Of a DNA stretch of 11,761 bases, positions 1-9,591 are shown piece by piece; position 1 is the stretch's first letter, and every line of letters begins with the position of its first letter. Under the pieces are notes generated by a model. It did no database searches. It was not told the DNA's origin and saw only the letters and a program-made list of their open reading frames with translations. Source of the stretch: Giesbergeria sp. (GTDB taxonomy: Bacteria > Pseudomonadota > Gammaproteobacteria > Burkholderiales > Burkholderiaceae_C); contig JAGOCN010000029.1 of assembly GCA_017998735.1 (NCBI GenBank), positions 1 to 11,761 of the forward strand, written 5' to 3'. The translations under genes and the position numbers were made by a program.

Positions 1-40
1 GAGTTGGCTGGTTTGAGTGGTGGGGCAGTTTGGATTTTAA

Positions 41-94
41 GTCAAATTGGCCTCTGGCCCTTGCTGGGCATGCGCTGGCAGCTATTGTTTTTGA
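41..94 (+). repeat. Dispersed intergenic repeat, family A, copy 1
   Basis: It begins GTCAAATTGGCCTCTGG and ends with GCGCTGGCAGCTATT followed by a T-run and GA. The same outer blocks recur at 5113-5165, at 6301-6362 (reverse complement) and at 9898-9945, while the middle of about 12 bases varies. The inner parts of the two blocks are partly self-complementary, so a hairpin is likely in the better-conserved copies. I know repeats of this look as common between genes in Comamonadaceae, but their function is unknown. It lies directly before the terminator at 103-126 and probably belongs to the 3' flank of a gene left of the window. Confidence 0.7.
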
Positions 95-102
95 TGTAAT
101 TG

Positions 103-126
103 AAAAAGCCCCGGGAGGGGCTTTTT
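103..126 (+). terminator. Strong intrinsic terminator, likely bidirectional
   Basis: A perfect 10-bp stem pairs AAAAAGCCCC with GGGGCTTTTT around a 4-base loop GGGA, and is followed by GTTTGT. The A-run on one side and T-run on the other would allow termination in both directions. It most likely ends a plus-strand gene lying left of the window, since no gene in the window ends here on that strand. It could also stop read-through from the minus-strand gene at 382-1044. Confidence 0.85.
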
Positions 127-381
127 GTTTGTCTCACTGCTGTCTGGCTGAGGGTTTGCAGCTTGCTTTTGGAAAATTTTCCTTCACAAGAAGATGTGAA
201 ACTGCGCGTTGAAGTCTAAAAAGATGAGAGGCTGCTGTCGGCCAATTGCTGACGTTCGAGCTCACGAGGCAGCGCCTGCATTCCAGTACTAGCAGCCGCC
301 TGGGCGGCACACCCCTAGTGAGCGGAATCATTTCGTGGCAACCGAGCTATTAGCTGGGTACACCGATGATGTCCGTAAGGC
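127..381. other. Intergenic stretch, no gene supported
   Basis: Nothing here reads as a convincing gene on either strand. The one notable feature is a short GC-rich inverted repeat at 295-308 (GCCGCC TG GGCGGC). Base composition is clearly less GC-rich than in the genes from 1334 onward. No intrinsic terminator with a T-run is visible just past the stop of the minus-strand gene at 382. Confidence 0.5.
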
Positions 382-1044
382 TTAAAACGAGGTGCAGCTT
401 GCGCCTGTAAGCGTTCGGGTGCAATTCGTAGTGCGCGGCTGGACGCTATTCCCAAAATCTCGGAACTGCTGGCCTATCTCATTAATCTGCTGCGTCATCG
501 CTTCCATCTCTCTGCGCTTGTAGGCTGCATCGGCCTTGCGTGCTTGTTGCTGCCTGTGCTCTTCAACCTGCGCAGCCACTTGCGCTTCTCTGCGTTGCTG
601 CTGCTGAAGTTGCGCCTCCCTGCTCCGATTCTGCTCAACTTGTGCACGCGCCCGTGCGTCCCGCTGTTGCTGCTGCTGAAGTTCCGCTTCTGCCTGTGCA
701 GCAGTGCTTCGCTGTAGACGGGAATCCTCAATCTGCATTGCGATGATGTTGCAAACCCTCGTTTCCACAGACTTCTTGCGCATCTCCGCCGCGAGAGTCT
801 TTACGATAATGACGAACTGCGATTCAGACATGTACTGCGCCACGCGCTCTCTCAGCAAATACTTGCCATACGCCGCGGGCTCCGCACCTAGCTGACCCTG
901 AATCGCGCATTGTTCAGTGGCATACCACTGAACAGTGAGGATCGTGAAATCCTCTGACTTAGCCAATTCCTCCGCCGACAATTTCGGCTGGGCCATTCCC
1001 GCGGATGCGACGCACAACAGGCTGATCGCCAATAATTTCTTCAT
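382..1044 (-). CDS. Exported Q-rich coiled-coil protein, unknown function
   Basis: A 220-residue protein I do not recognise as a named family. Residues 1-18 form a Sec signal peptide (MKKLLAISLLCVASAGMA, probable cut before Q19). The Cys at 11 is not in a lipobox, so a periplasmic protein is more likely than a lipoprotein. Residues 19-112 form a mixed globular-looking part with C46 and C98. Residues 113-190 are a charged, glutamine-rich segment predicted as coiled coil, containing two imperfect 24-residue repeats (120-143 and 144-167, 13 of 24 identical). The tail has C208 and C217 in a T/N/S-rich setting (TNCTRTLTGASCTSF), so four Cys could form two disulfides after export. The ATG at 1044 has a good ribosome site, AGAGGAG, just upstream. 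It is transcribed in the same direction as the regulator gene at 1334-2200 but 289 bp away, so probably separately. Its GC content is lower than that of the neighbouring genes. A structural or envelope role is only a guess. Confidence 0.8.
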   Translation of the reverse strand: MKKLLAISLLCVASAGMAQPKLSAEELAKSEDFTILTVQWYATEQCAIQGQLGAEPAAYGKYLLRERVAQYMSESQFVIIVKTLAAEMRKKSVETRVCNIIAMQIEDSRLQRSTAAQAEAELQQQQQRDARARAQVEQNRSREAQLQQQQRREAQVAAQVEEHRQQQARKADAAYKRREMEAMTQQINEIGQQFRDFGNSVQPRTTNCTRTLTGASCTSF

Positions 1045-1333
1045 GCGCTCCTCTATGGAAATTTCAGATTTGCCAGTATGGCAGAGTTAAGCCGGGGAGC
1101 TAAACCGCCAGGGATCAGGGCTTCCAGAGGTCAGTTCATAGAAAAGATGCAATCCGCAAGAAGCTCTCACCAGTTTTCTTTGTGCGTCCGCTTCTGCTGC
1201 ATGCTGTCGTTAAGCACCGTCGGTCGAGGGACAGAAAAGGGTCCAAAGCGGTCAGTGAGCAAATCAGATTTTCTTATTCAAGGAAGCCTTGTTTCTGCTC
1301 TCAGCCCTGTCTTTCCTTCAAAAAACCCCTCCC
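1045..1333. other. Intergenic gap between regulator gene and Q-rich gene
   Basis: This 289-bp gap should hold the promoter of the minus-strand gene at 382-1044, whose AGAGGAG ribosome site lies at about 1048-1054. I could not pick convincing -35/-10 boxes. On the minus strand a T6 run (about 1319-1324) follows the regulator stop, but no clear stem precedes it, so a terminator is not supported. An open frame at 1078-1584 on the plus strand runs mainly antisense to the regulator gene and is not believed. Confidence 0.5.
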
Positions 1334-2200
1334 TCACCGCCCAATCTCTTCCCGCACCGCCGCCACCTGCCGGCGCGACACCATCAGCAATTCACCCAGC
1401 CCCTGCAGCCGCACAGCCCAGCCTTCACCCTCTACAGGGTCGTGGTGGCGCTCTAGGGCGCGCATGGCGCGGCGTGCCACAAGAGCATTTCTGTGGATGC
1501 GCAAAAAATGGGCGCCGTGGCGCGTTTCCAGTTCGCTCAGCGCGCCGTCCAGTACGTAGCTGCGGGCGGCGGTGCGCACGGTGATGTATTTCTGTTCTGC
1601 CTTGAAATACAGCACCTCGGCCAGCGGCAGGCGTTCGGTGCGGCCCCGGTCCTGGATCAGCAGCACGTCGCTGGCTGCAGAAAGCGCTCCACCTGGGCCT
1701 GAATTGGTTCCTGAATCGCCGGCTGGGCTGGATGCACCGGCTGCTGGCAGCAGCGCGGACGCAGCGGCGCCAGCAGCGGCAACAGGCGCCAGCTGGCGCG
1801 CGCGCTGCACCTTGGCCAGCGCCTGCTGCAGGCGCTCGCGGCGCACCGGCTTGGTCAGATAGTCCACCGCGTCCAGTTCAAAGGCGCTGAGCGCGTGGTC
1901 GGTGTGCGCGGTGACAAACACGATGGCCGGCGCAAAGGCGAGGGTGCGCAGTTGGTGCGCCAGCGCCAGGCCGTCCTGGCCGGGCATGTGGATGTCCAGC
2001 AGCACCACGTCCCAGCCGCGCCCGCTGGTGGGCGCCAGGCAGGCCAGCGCTTCAGCGGCGTTGGCGGCTTCGGTCATGCTGTGCTGCGCGGCGCCAGGGG
2101 TGTGGCTGGCAGTTGTTGCGGCTGCCGCGTTCAGGTCTGAGAGCAGCGTGCGCAAGCGGCTGCGTGCCAGGGCTTCGTCGTCGACGATCAGGATGTTCAT
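1334..2200 (-). CDS. LytTR-family response regulator (AlgR-like)
   Basis: A 288-residue DNA-binding response regulator. The receiver domain (about 1-135) starts MNILIVDDEALARSRLR and shows acidic pocket D7/D8, phospho-acceptor D69 in VVLLDIHMPGQDG, T97 and K117 (YLTKPV). An Ala/Gly/Ser-rich linker (about 138-175) leads to a LytTR domain (about 179-285) with the typical LYFKAEQKYITVRT and FLRIHRNALV segments, which binds direct-repeat DNA sites. The open frame continues upstream to 2530 through the hairpin repeat, but the receiver start fixes the ATG at 2200. No good ribosome site is visible there. It lies 193 bp downstream of the histidine kinase on the same strand and is surely its partner. 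Adjacency to argH matches the argH-algZ-algR order in Pseudomonas, so it is AlgR-like. Alginate control itself is not implied. The receiver carries roughly ten extra residues (Ala/Thr/His-rich, about 24-42) compared with typical family members. Confidence 0.93.
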   Translation of the reverse strand: MNILIVDDEALARSRLRTLLSDLNAAAATTASHTPGAAQHSMTEAANAAEALACLAPTSGRGWDVVLLDIHMPGQDGLALAHQLRTLAFAPAIVFVTAHTDHALSAFELDAVDYLTKPVRRERLQQALAKVQRARQLAPVAAAGAAASALLPAAGASSPAGDSGTNSGPGGALSAASDVLLIQDRGRTERLPLAEVLYFKAEQKYITVRTAARSYVLDGALSELETRHGAHFLRIHRNALVARRAMRALERHHDPVEGEGWAVRLQGLGELLMVSRRQVAAVREEIGR

Positions 2201-2266
2201 GGCAGGGCGGTGGTGTGCCGGCTGCCTGCTGCAGGGCCTGGCGGCGTGGCAGTTTTTTGCGCTGCT

Positions 2267-2306
2267 GGCCCCCATCCCGGCCTTCCCCCAGGGGGGGAAG
2301 GGGCAA
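2267..2306 (-). repeat. 40-bp hairpin repeat, family B, copy 1
   Basis: A C-rich then G-rich element containing CCTTCCCCC and GGGGGAAGG arms around a 3-base spacer, giving a 9-bp stem. The reverse complement of 9320-9359 matches it at 38 of 40 positions, including the flanking GGCCCCCATCCC and GGGGCAA parts. It sits in the 193-bp gap between the kinase stop (2394) and the regulator start (2200). A transcript of both genes would therefore carry this hairpin between the two reading frames. No T-run follows, so it is a REP-like element rather than a normal terminator. Confidence 0.75.
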
Positions 2307-2393
2307 CATCCGTAGCCCGGCCAGTCCCAAAACGCTCTGGCGCAAGTGGCGCTGGCACAGCAAACCAAAGCCCATGTCCGGGGTGAAAAAACA

Positions 2394-3536
2394 TCAAGGC
2401 GCACTCCTGGTTTTAGCGGGTTTGGGGTCTGGCGCGGGCAGCACGATGCGCACCTGGTACAGGCCGTCCACCACGCTGGCGCTGAAATCGGCCTGCAAAT
2501 CGTGCAGCAGCGCCAGCCGGGCGCGCACATTGGCCAGGGCGATGCCGTGGCCGCGCGGCGCGGGGTGCTCAGTGCCGGCGGGGTGGTCGGGATGCTCGGG
2601 GTCGGGCAGGGTATTGGTGATGCGCACTAGCACGCGGCTGCCGCGCAGTTCGGTCAGCACGCGCAGCTTGCCGCCCTGCGCGCTGGGCTCGACGCCGTGT
2701 TTCACCGCGTTTTCCACCAGGGGCTGCAGCAGCAACGGCGGCAGCAGGGCGCCGTCCGCGCGCGGGTCGATCTGCCACTGCACGCGCAGGCGGTTGCCAA
2801 AGCGCACCTGCTCGATGTGCAGGTAGTGCCGGGCCAGCGCGATTTCCTGCGCCAGCGTCACGGTTTCGCCCTGCTCCACCAGCGCGTGGCGGAACAGGTC
2901 GCTCAGGTCTTCCAGCAGCGACTCGGCCTGCGCCGGCTCGGCGCGCACCAGGGCAATGGCGCTGTTCAGGGTGTTGAACAAAAAGTGCGGGCGGATGCGC
3001 GACTGCAGCTCGGTCAGCCGCGCCGTGGTGGCCGCCGGCGTGCGCCCGCGTGCGCGCAGCACCAGCGCGTTGACCAGGGCTGCGGCCAGCAGCGCGCCGC
3101 TGGCGCCGCTGGCCAGCCACGGCGGCGGGGCCGGCACCGCGCCGGCCAGCGCCAGCATGGCGCAGGCGTACACGCCGGCCAGCGCGCCGAGCGCCACGCC
3201 GGCAGCGTACTGGCCACGCGTGGGCAGGCGCTGCAGCACGGTTTTGAGGCTGCAGCCGGCCAGCAACCACACCAGCGTGGCCGGCAGGGCGCCGGCGGTC
3301 AGCAGCGCTACCTGCGCCAGCCAGTCCTGCGGCGTGCGGGCGCCGTACAGCACGCCCACGGCCAGCACAGTCTCGACAAACAGCACCGCACGCAGCACCA
3401 CGCCGACATGGCAGGCGTCAAACACCAGCGCGCGCCCGGCACCCGCGCTGGCGCTGCCGCCCAGTGGGCTGGGCAGCAGCGAATCGGGCGGCGGGGGCAG
3501 GGTCGATAAACTTTGCGGGTTCTGCATTTGCGGCAT
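2394..3536 (-). CDS. LytS/AlgZ-type membrane sensor histidine kinase
   Basis: A 380-residue histidine kinase of the His_kinase (PF06580) type. After a Pro/Ser-rich start (1-35), about four hydrophobic segments (roughly 42-64, 73-96, 111-133, 141-160) place it in the inner membrane with almost no periplasmic loop. The phospho-acceptor H184 lies in [13 protein letters not shown]. The ATP-binding N-box holds N276 ([16 protein letters not shown]) and the G-box is [13 protein letters not shown] at 329-341. A variable loop rich in His/Pro/Asp (311-328) lies before the G-box. It should autophosphorylate and pass phosphate to D69 of the downstream regulator. Start: ATG at 3536, with a possible second ATG three codons later; neither has a strong ribosome site. 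It is divergent from argH across 54 bp, as algZ/fimS is in Pseudomonas, so AlgZ-like is a fair description. The signal sensed is unknown. Confidence 0.92.
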   Translation of the reverse strand: MPQMQNPQSLSTLPPPPDSLLPSPLGGSASAGAGRALVFDACHVGVVLRAVLFVETVLAVGVLYGARTPQDWLAQVALLTAGALPATLVWLLAGCSLKTVLQRLPTRGQYAAGVALGALAGVYACAMLALAGAVPAPPPWLASGASGALLAAALVNALVLRARGRTPAATTARLTELQSRIRPHFLFNTLNSAIALVRAEPAQAESLLEDLSDLFRHALVEQGETVTLAQEIALARHYLHIEQVRFGNRLRVQWQIDPRADGALLPPLLLQPLVENAVKHGVEPSAQGGKLRVLTELRGSRVLVRITNTLPDPEHPDHPAGTEHPAPRGHGIALANVRARLALLHDLQADFSASVVDGLYQVRIVLPAPDPKPAKTRSAP

Positions 3537-3590
3537 CCGGGTGTTCCGGGTGTCTGTGTCTGTGTCTGTCTCAACGGATTATTGCCCTCC
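3537..3590. promoter_or_regulatory. Divergent kinase/argH intergenic region with direct repeats
   Basis: Only 54 bp lies between the kinase start and the argH start, so the control sites of both genes must overlap here or run into the coding ends. It holds two direct copies of CCGGGTGT (3537-3544 and 3546-3553, 9-bp period), followed by three exact TGTCTG units (3551-3568). No clear sigma-70 boxes could be chosen. Short direct repeats are the kind of site LytTR regulators bind, so autoregulation is possible, but this is inference. Confidence 0.4.
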
Positions 3591-5090
<1,500 letters not shown>

Positions 5091-5112
5091 ATGAGGGATT
5101 GAGAGATTGAGG

Positions 5113-5165
5113 GTCAAATCGCCTTCTGGCGCTTGTGTGGCAAGCGCTGGCAGCTCACTTTTTGA
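5113..5165 (+). repeat. Dispersed intergenic repeat, family A, copy 2
   Basis: Same orientation as copy 1: GTCAAATCGCCTTCTGG, then GCGCTTG (5129-5135), a 5-base loop TGTGG and CAAGCGC (5141-5147), then TGGCAGCT and a T-run ending GA. Of the four copies this one has the clearest hairpin (7-bp perfect stem). It starts 22 bp after the argH stop and lies in the gap before the Bug-type gene, so it may act as a 3' end or mRNA-stabilising structure for argH. No canonical T-tract follows the stem itself. Confidence 0.7.
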
Positions 5166-5228
5166 CAGTTTGCTGGGCCTGGAAAAACCGCACTGCCAAG
5201 GCTTTTTTCATCTGACAGGAAATTGCAT

Positions 5229-6212
5229 ATGTTGTTCTCACGTCGCACCCTGGTAGCCCGCGCTGCTGCCGTGGCCACAGGCTTGGCACTGCCTGCATTG
5301 CTGCGGGCCCAGCCTGCGGCACGCCCGCTGCGCATTCTGGTGGGCTTTCCACCTGGCGGCGGCTCGGACGCCATTGCCCGGCTGCTGGCCGACCAGTTGA
5401 AAGACCTGCTGGGCGTGCCGGTGCTGGTGGACAACCGGCCGGGCGCCGGCGGGCAGATTGCCGCGCAGGCGCTCAAAGCCGCGCCGGCCGACGGCACCAC
5501 GCTGTTCCTGTCGCACGACCACACCATTTCCATCCTGCCGCTGGTCACCAAAAACCCCGGCTTCAGCCCGGCCGAGGACTTTGTGCCGGTGGCCGGGGTG
5601 GCCACGTTTGTCAATGCTTTTGCGGTGTCGGCCGGCACGCCGGTGCGCGACTTTGCCGGCTATGTGGAATGGGTGCGCACGCAGGGCAAGGGGCAGGGCG
5701 CCGTCGGCATTCCGGCGCCGGCGTCCACGCCCGAGTTTCTGGTGAAACTGCTGGGCGACAAGTACCGGCTGGACCTGGTGTCAGCCCCCTACCGGGGCAG
5801 CGCGCCGATGCTGGCCGACATGCTGGGCAACCAGATTGCCGCCGGTGTGGGTTCGGTGCAGGACTTCATGGAAAACCACAAGGCCGGCAAGGTGCGCGTG
5901 CTGGCCGTGCTGGGCACCCAGCGCCAGCCGGCATTGCCCGAAGTGCCCACCTTTGACGAACTGGGCCTGAAAGGCTTTGAAGACCTGCCGTACTACGGCC
6001 TGTTTGCCCGCGCCGGCACGCCGCAGCGGGACATTGACCGCATTGCCGCCGCTGTCGATCAGGTGCTGCAAAAACCGCCGGTGCGCGGGCAGCTCACTGC
6101 CCTGGGCCTGAACGTGGGCTACATGTCGCCCGCCCAGCTGGCGGAGCGCGAACGGGCCTACACCGCCCGCTGGGCGCGCATCGTGCGGGACAGCGGTTTT
6201 CAGGCGCGGTAA
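5229..6212 (+). CDS. Bug/TctC-family periplasmic solute-binding receptor
   Basis: A 327-residue tripartite tricarboxylate transporter receptor. The N-terminus (MLFSRRTLVARAAAVATGLALP) is a signal peptide with a twin-Arg motif (SRRTLV), so Tat export is possible, with a probable cut after A27. The mature part begins with the family hallmark ILVGFPPGGGSDAIARLLA, then DNRPGAGGQIAAQA and DGTTL. Further on are the ligand-pocket segments YRGSAPMLADMLGNQI and LPEVPTFDELGLKGFE, followed by GLFARAGTPQRDID. Family members bind small organic acids, amino acids or similar carbon sources; the ligand here cannot be told. The ATG at 5229 has AGGAAA 6 bases upstream; a TTG two codons earlier is open but less likely. 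No TctA/TctB membrane genes are nearby, which is usual for the many orphan Bug genes in Burkholderiales. It converges with katE. Confidence 0.95.
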   Translation: MLFSRRTLVARAAAVATGLALPALLRAQPAARPLRILVGFPPGGGSDAIARLLADQLKDLLGVPVLVDNRPGAGGQIAAQALKAAPADGTTLFLSHDHTISILPLVTKNPGFSPAEDFVPVAGVATFVNAFAVSAGTPVRDFAGYVEWVRTQGKGQGAVGIPAPASTPEFLVKLLGDKYRLDLVSAPYRGSAPMLADMLGNQIAAGVGSVQDFMENHKAGKVRVLAVLGTQRQPALPEVPTFDELGLKGFEDLPYYGLFARAGTPQRDIDRIAAAVDQVLQKPPVRGQLTALGLNVGYMSPAQLAERERAYTARWARIVRDSGFQAR

Positions 6213-6300
6213 AGGGAAGCAGTTTTCAGGAAATTTCTGCCGTGGCCGTGGCCATGGCCGGAATGAAGTTGTTGCGCAGAAAGAAGACGCTGGACTGCGT

Positions 6301-6362
6301 TTTTTGCTATTGAAACAGGAGCTGCTGGCGCAGGCTGCATATGCGCTGGAGGCCGTTTTGAC
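6301..6362 (-). repeat. Dispersed intergenic repeat, family A, copy 3 (inverted)
   Basis: Read on the minus strand it begins GTCAAAACGGCCTCCAGCGC and has CAGCAGCT followed by a T-rich part, matching the outer blocks of the copies at 41-94 and 5113-5165 but in opposite orientation. It is the most diverged of the non-coding copies in the right block. It lies in the 349-bp gap between two convergent genes, about 90 bp past the stop of the Bug-type gene. The rest of 6213-6461 shows nothing else I can name. Confidence 0.6.
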
Positions 6363-6461
6363 CCAAACTTTCCATGCTGTGCCAGAGGCAGAGCCGGGCC
6401 AGCGTGCAGCCGTTCAGTGAACCAGCCAGCAACCTCTGCACGGCAGCGGCTTTCATGCAAA

Positions 6462-6499
6462 GCACAGCGGCCGGGCCATTGCCTGCCCGGCCGCTGTGC
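6462..6499. terminator. 15-bp perfect GC-rich hairpin downstream of katE
   Basis: Arms GCACAGCGGCCGGGC (6462-6476) and its exact complement (6485-6499) enclose an 8-base loop. Read on the minus strand the stem is followed only by TTTGC, so it is a weak intrinsic terminator by sequence but a very stable structure. It lies about 60 bp past the katE stop and probably marks its 3' end. It may also block read-through from the convergent Bug-type gene. Confidence 0.5.
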
Positions 6500-6510
6500 C
6501 ACTTGGCTGT

Positions 6511-6552
6511 CTGCCTGCCTGCCTGCTTGAAGAAAAAGCAGGCAGCAGGCAG
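6511..6552. repeat. CTGC tandem repeat forming a second hairpin after katE
   Basis: Four exact CTGC units (6511-6526) pair with GCAGGCAGCAGGCAG (6538-6552) over 15 base pairs with one bulged C, around an 11-base loop. It begins nine bases after the katE stop on the minus strand. The T6 run lies before the stem on that strand rather than after it, so it is not a standard terminator. Together with the hairpin at 6462-6499 it makes a double-hairpin 3' region. Confidence 0.55.
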
Positions 6553-6561
6553 CAAAAAACC

Positions 6562-8724
<2,163 letters not shown>

Positions 8725-8896
8725 GGTGGTGGGGGTCCTTTGGTCGGTGAACGGGTGCTTTGCAAGCAAACAAGGAAGCGCAAGGGAAAACGGTGGCGCC
8801 GTGCGCCCGGCCGAACATGGTGGCAGCAGGGGCTGCTCTACAGAAGTAGGACGGTGCCGCATGACAGCGTGCGGTGGGGCGGGATGCGGTTCGGGT

Positions 8897-9007
8897 GCTG
8901 TTTTTTCGCAGGCCGCGGTGTGCTTTGTGGGGGACGCTCTCTTTGGGGAGGTCTTGCTGTTTGTGCAGGCTGTGCGCTTTGTGGAAGGCGTGCCCTTTGC
9001 GCAGGTC
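8897..9007. repeat. 18-bp degenerate tandem array upstream of katE
   Basis: Five consecutive 18-bp units start at 8918, 8936, 8954, 8972 and 8990, with a rough consensus GTGCNCTTTGTGNAGGYC. An additional poorer unit at 8897-8914 is set off by 3 bp. The CTTTG/GTTTG core and the AGG or GGG near the end recur in register in every unit. Because the period is a multiple of three, every reading frame shows a hexapeptide-like periodicity. I think this is a by-product rather than a protein. It lies 190-280 bp upstream of the katE start codon. Confidence 0.7.
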
Positions 9008-9020
9008 GGAGGCCGGGAGT

Positions 9021-9230
9021 CGTCCCGGCGGGCGAGGCACTTTTCTTTGTCTCGCCAAAGAAAAGTACCCCAAAGAAAGGCGACCCGACTGGCTGCGTCC
9101 CTTCGCTTCGCTGCGGGCAACCTGCGGTGCTCGCGCCCAGCGGGGTCTTGCTCAAACTCGCCTTCGGCTCAGACAGTCGCAAGCCCTTGTCCGCTGGCCG
9201 CTGCGCTCCTCGGCGCATCCAGACGGGTGA
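9021..9230 (+). repeat. Dispersed element of the ORF-mimicking type
   Basis: The plus-strand translation contains LFFVSPKKSTPKKGDPTG and further text ending near RRIQTGEG. I recognise this as a kind of sequence found many times between genes in Burkholderiales and Xanthomonadales and often mis-annotated as short hypothetical proteins. It contains a strong hairpin: CTTTTCTTTG (9040-9049) and CAAAGAAAAG (9056-9065) around TCTCGC. All frames look open because of the GC-rich make-up. I treat it as non-coding repeat DNA. The exact ends are uncertain and the family name, if any, is not known to me. Confidence 0.55.
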
Positions 9231-9256
9231 GGGTGAAAAGCCAAAAACCTGAACAC

Positions 9257-9283
9257 CCAGCAGCCAGCAGCCAGCAGCCAGCA
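9257..9283. repeat. 7-bp tandem repeat (CCAGCAG)
   Basis: Three exact CCAGCAG units and a fourth missing its last base (27 bp in total). The unit length does not keep reading frame, which fits non-coding DNA. Heptamer arrays of this kind often vary in copy number between strains. Confidence 0.8.
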
Positions 9284-9319
9284 AACCCGGCACGCTTCCC
9301 ACTCCTCTGACCCCTGGTT

Positions 9320-9359
9320 TTGCCCCTTCCCCCTCTGGGGGAAGGCTGGGATGGGGGCC
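9320..9359 (+). repeat. 40-bp hairpin repeat, family B, copy 2 (inverted)
   Basis: The reverse complement matches the element at 2267-2306 at 38 of 40 bases. The core stem is CCTTCCCCC / GGGGGAAGG with loop TCT. It closes the repeat cluster that starts near 8897, about 230 bp before the alpha-2-macroglobulin start. In the rest of 9360-9591 I see no convincing promoter or gene. Confidence 0.8.
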
Positions 9360-9591
9360 GACGGCGCCAGCACCACAACCAAGCCGCACCAGACCCTGCA
9401 CACATCGCTTTTCCACCCAACCCGCCAGTGCCTCCGCCACTGCCAGCTGCCACAAAATGCCACTGCGACTTTGGTAGGCTGCAACCCGCATCCACCGCCA
9501 TTTCAGTGCAGCGCATTGCGCCTCCAGCAACGGCAGGCATGGTAACCACAGCAACAGCATCAAAAGCAGCAGCAATGACAAAGGGCAGCGC

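Noticed and set aside
30..212. Small plus-strand open frame at the left edge
   Set aside because: It runs straight through a dispersed repeat and an intrinsic terminator.
134..331. Small minus-strand open frame of 65 codons
   Set aside because: No ribosome site, domain or signal peptide; typical of chance openness.
1078..1584. Plus-strand open frame of 168 codons
   Set aside because: Half is antisense to the LytTR regulator, and the rest is low-complexity without a ribosome site or recognisable domain.
2201..2530. N-terminal extension of the response regulator
   Set aside because: It would translate the hairpin repeat and overlap the kinase C-terminus out of frame. MNILIVDDE is the canonical receiver start.
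8897..9007. CRISPR array
   Set aside because: The units are contiguous and degenerate with no unique spacers, so this is a tandem repeat and not repeat-spacer structure.
8725..9120. Upstream in-frame extension of katE to 9120
   Set aside because: It crosses the 18-bp array and the dispersed element. The catalase-like N-terminus with a ribosome site begins at 8724.
8838..9581. Minus-strand open frame starting with a very hydrophobic Leu-rich stretch that looks like a signal peptide
   Set aside because: The Leu run comes from CAG/CAA-rich DNA just before the alpha-2-macroglobulin start, and the rest is translated repeat DNA. No ribosome site or family similarity was seen.
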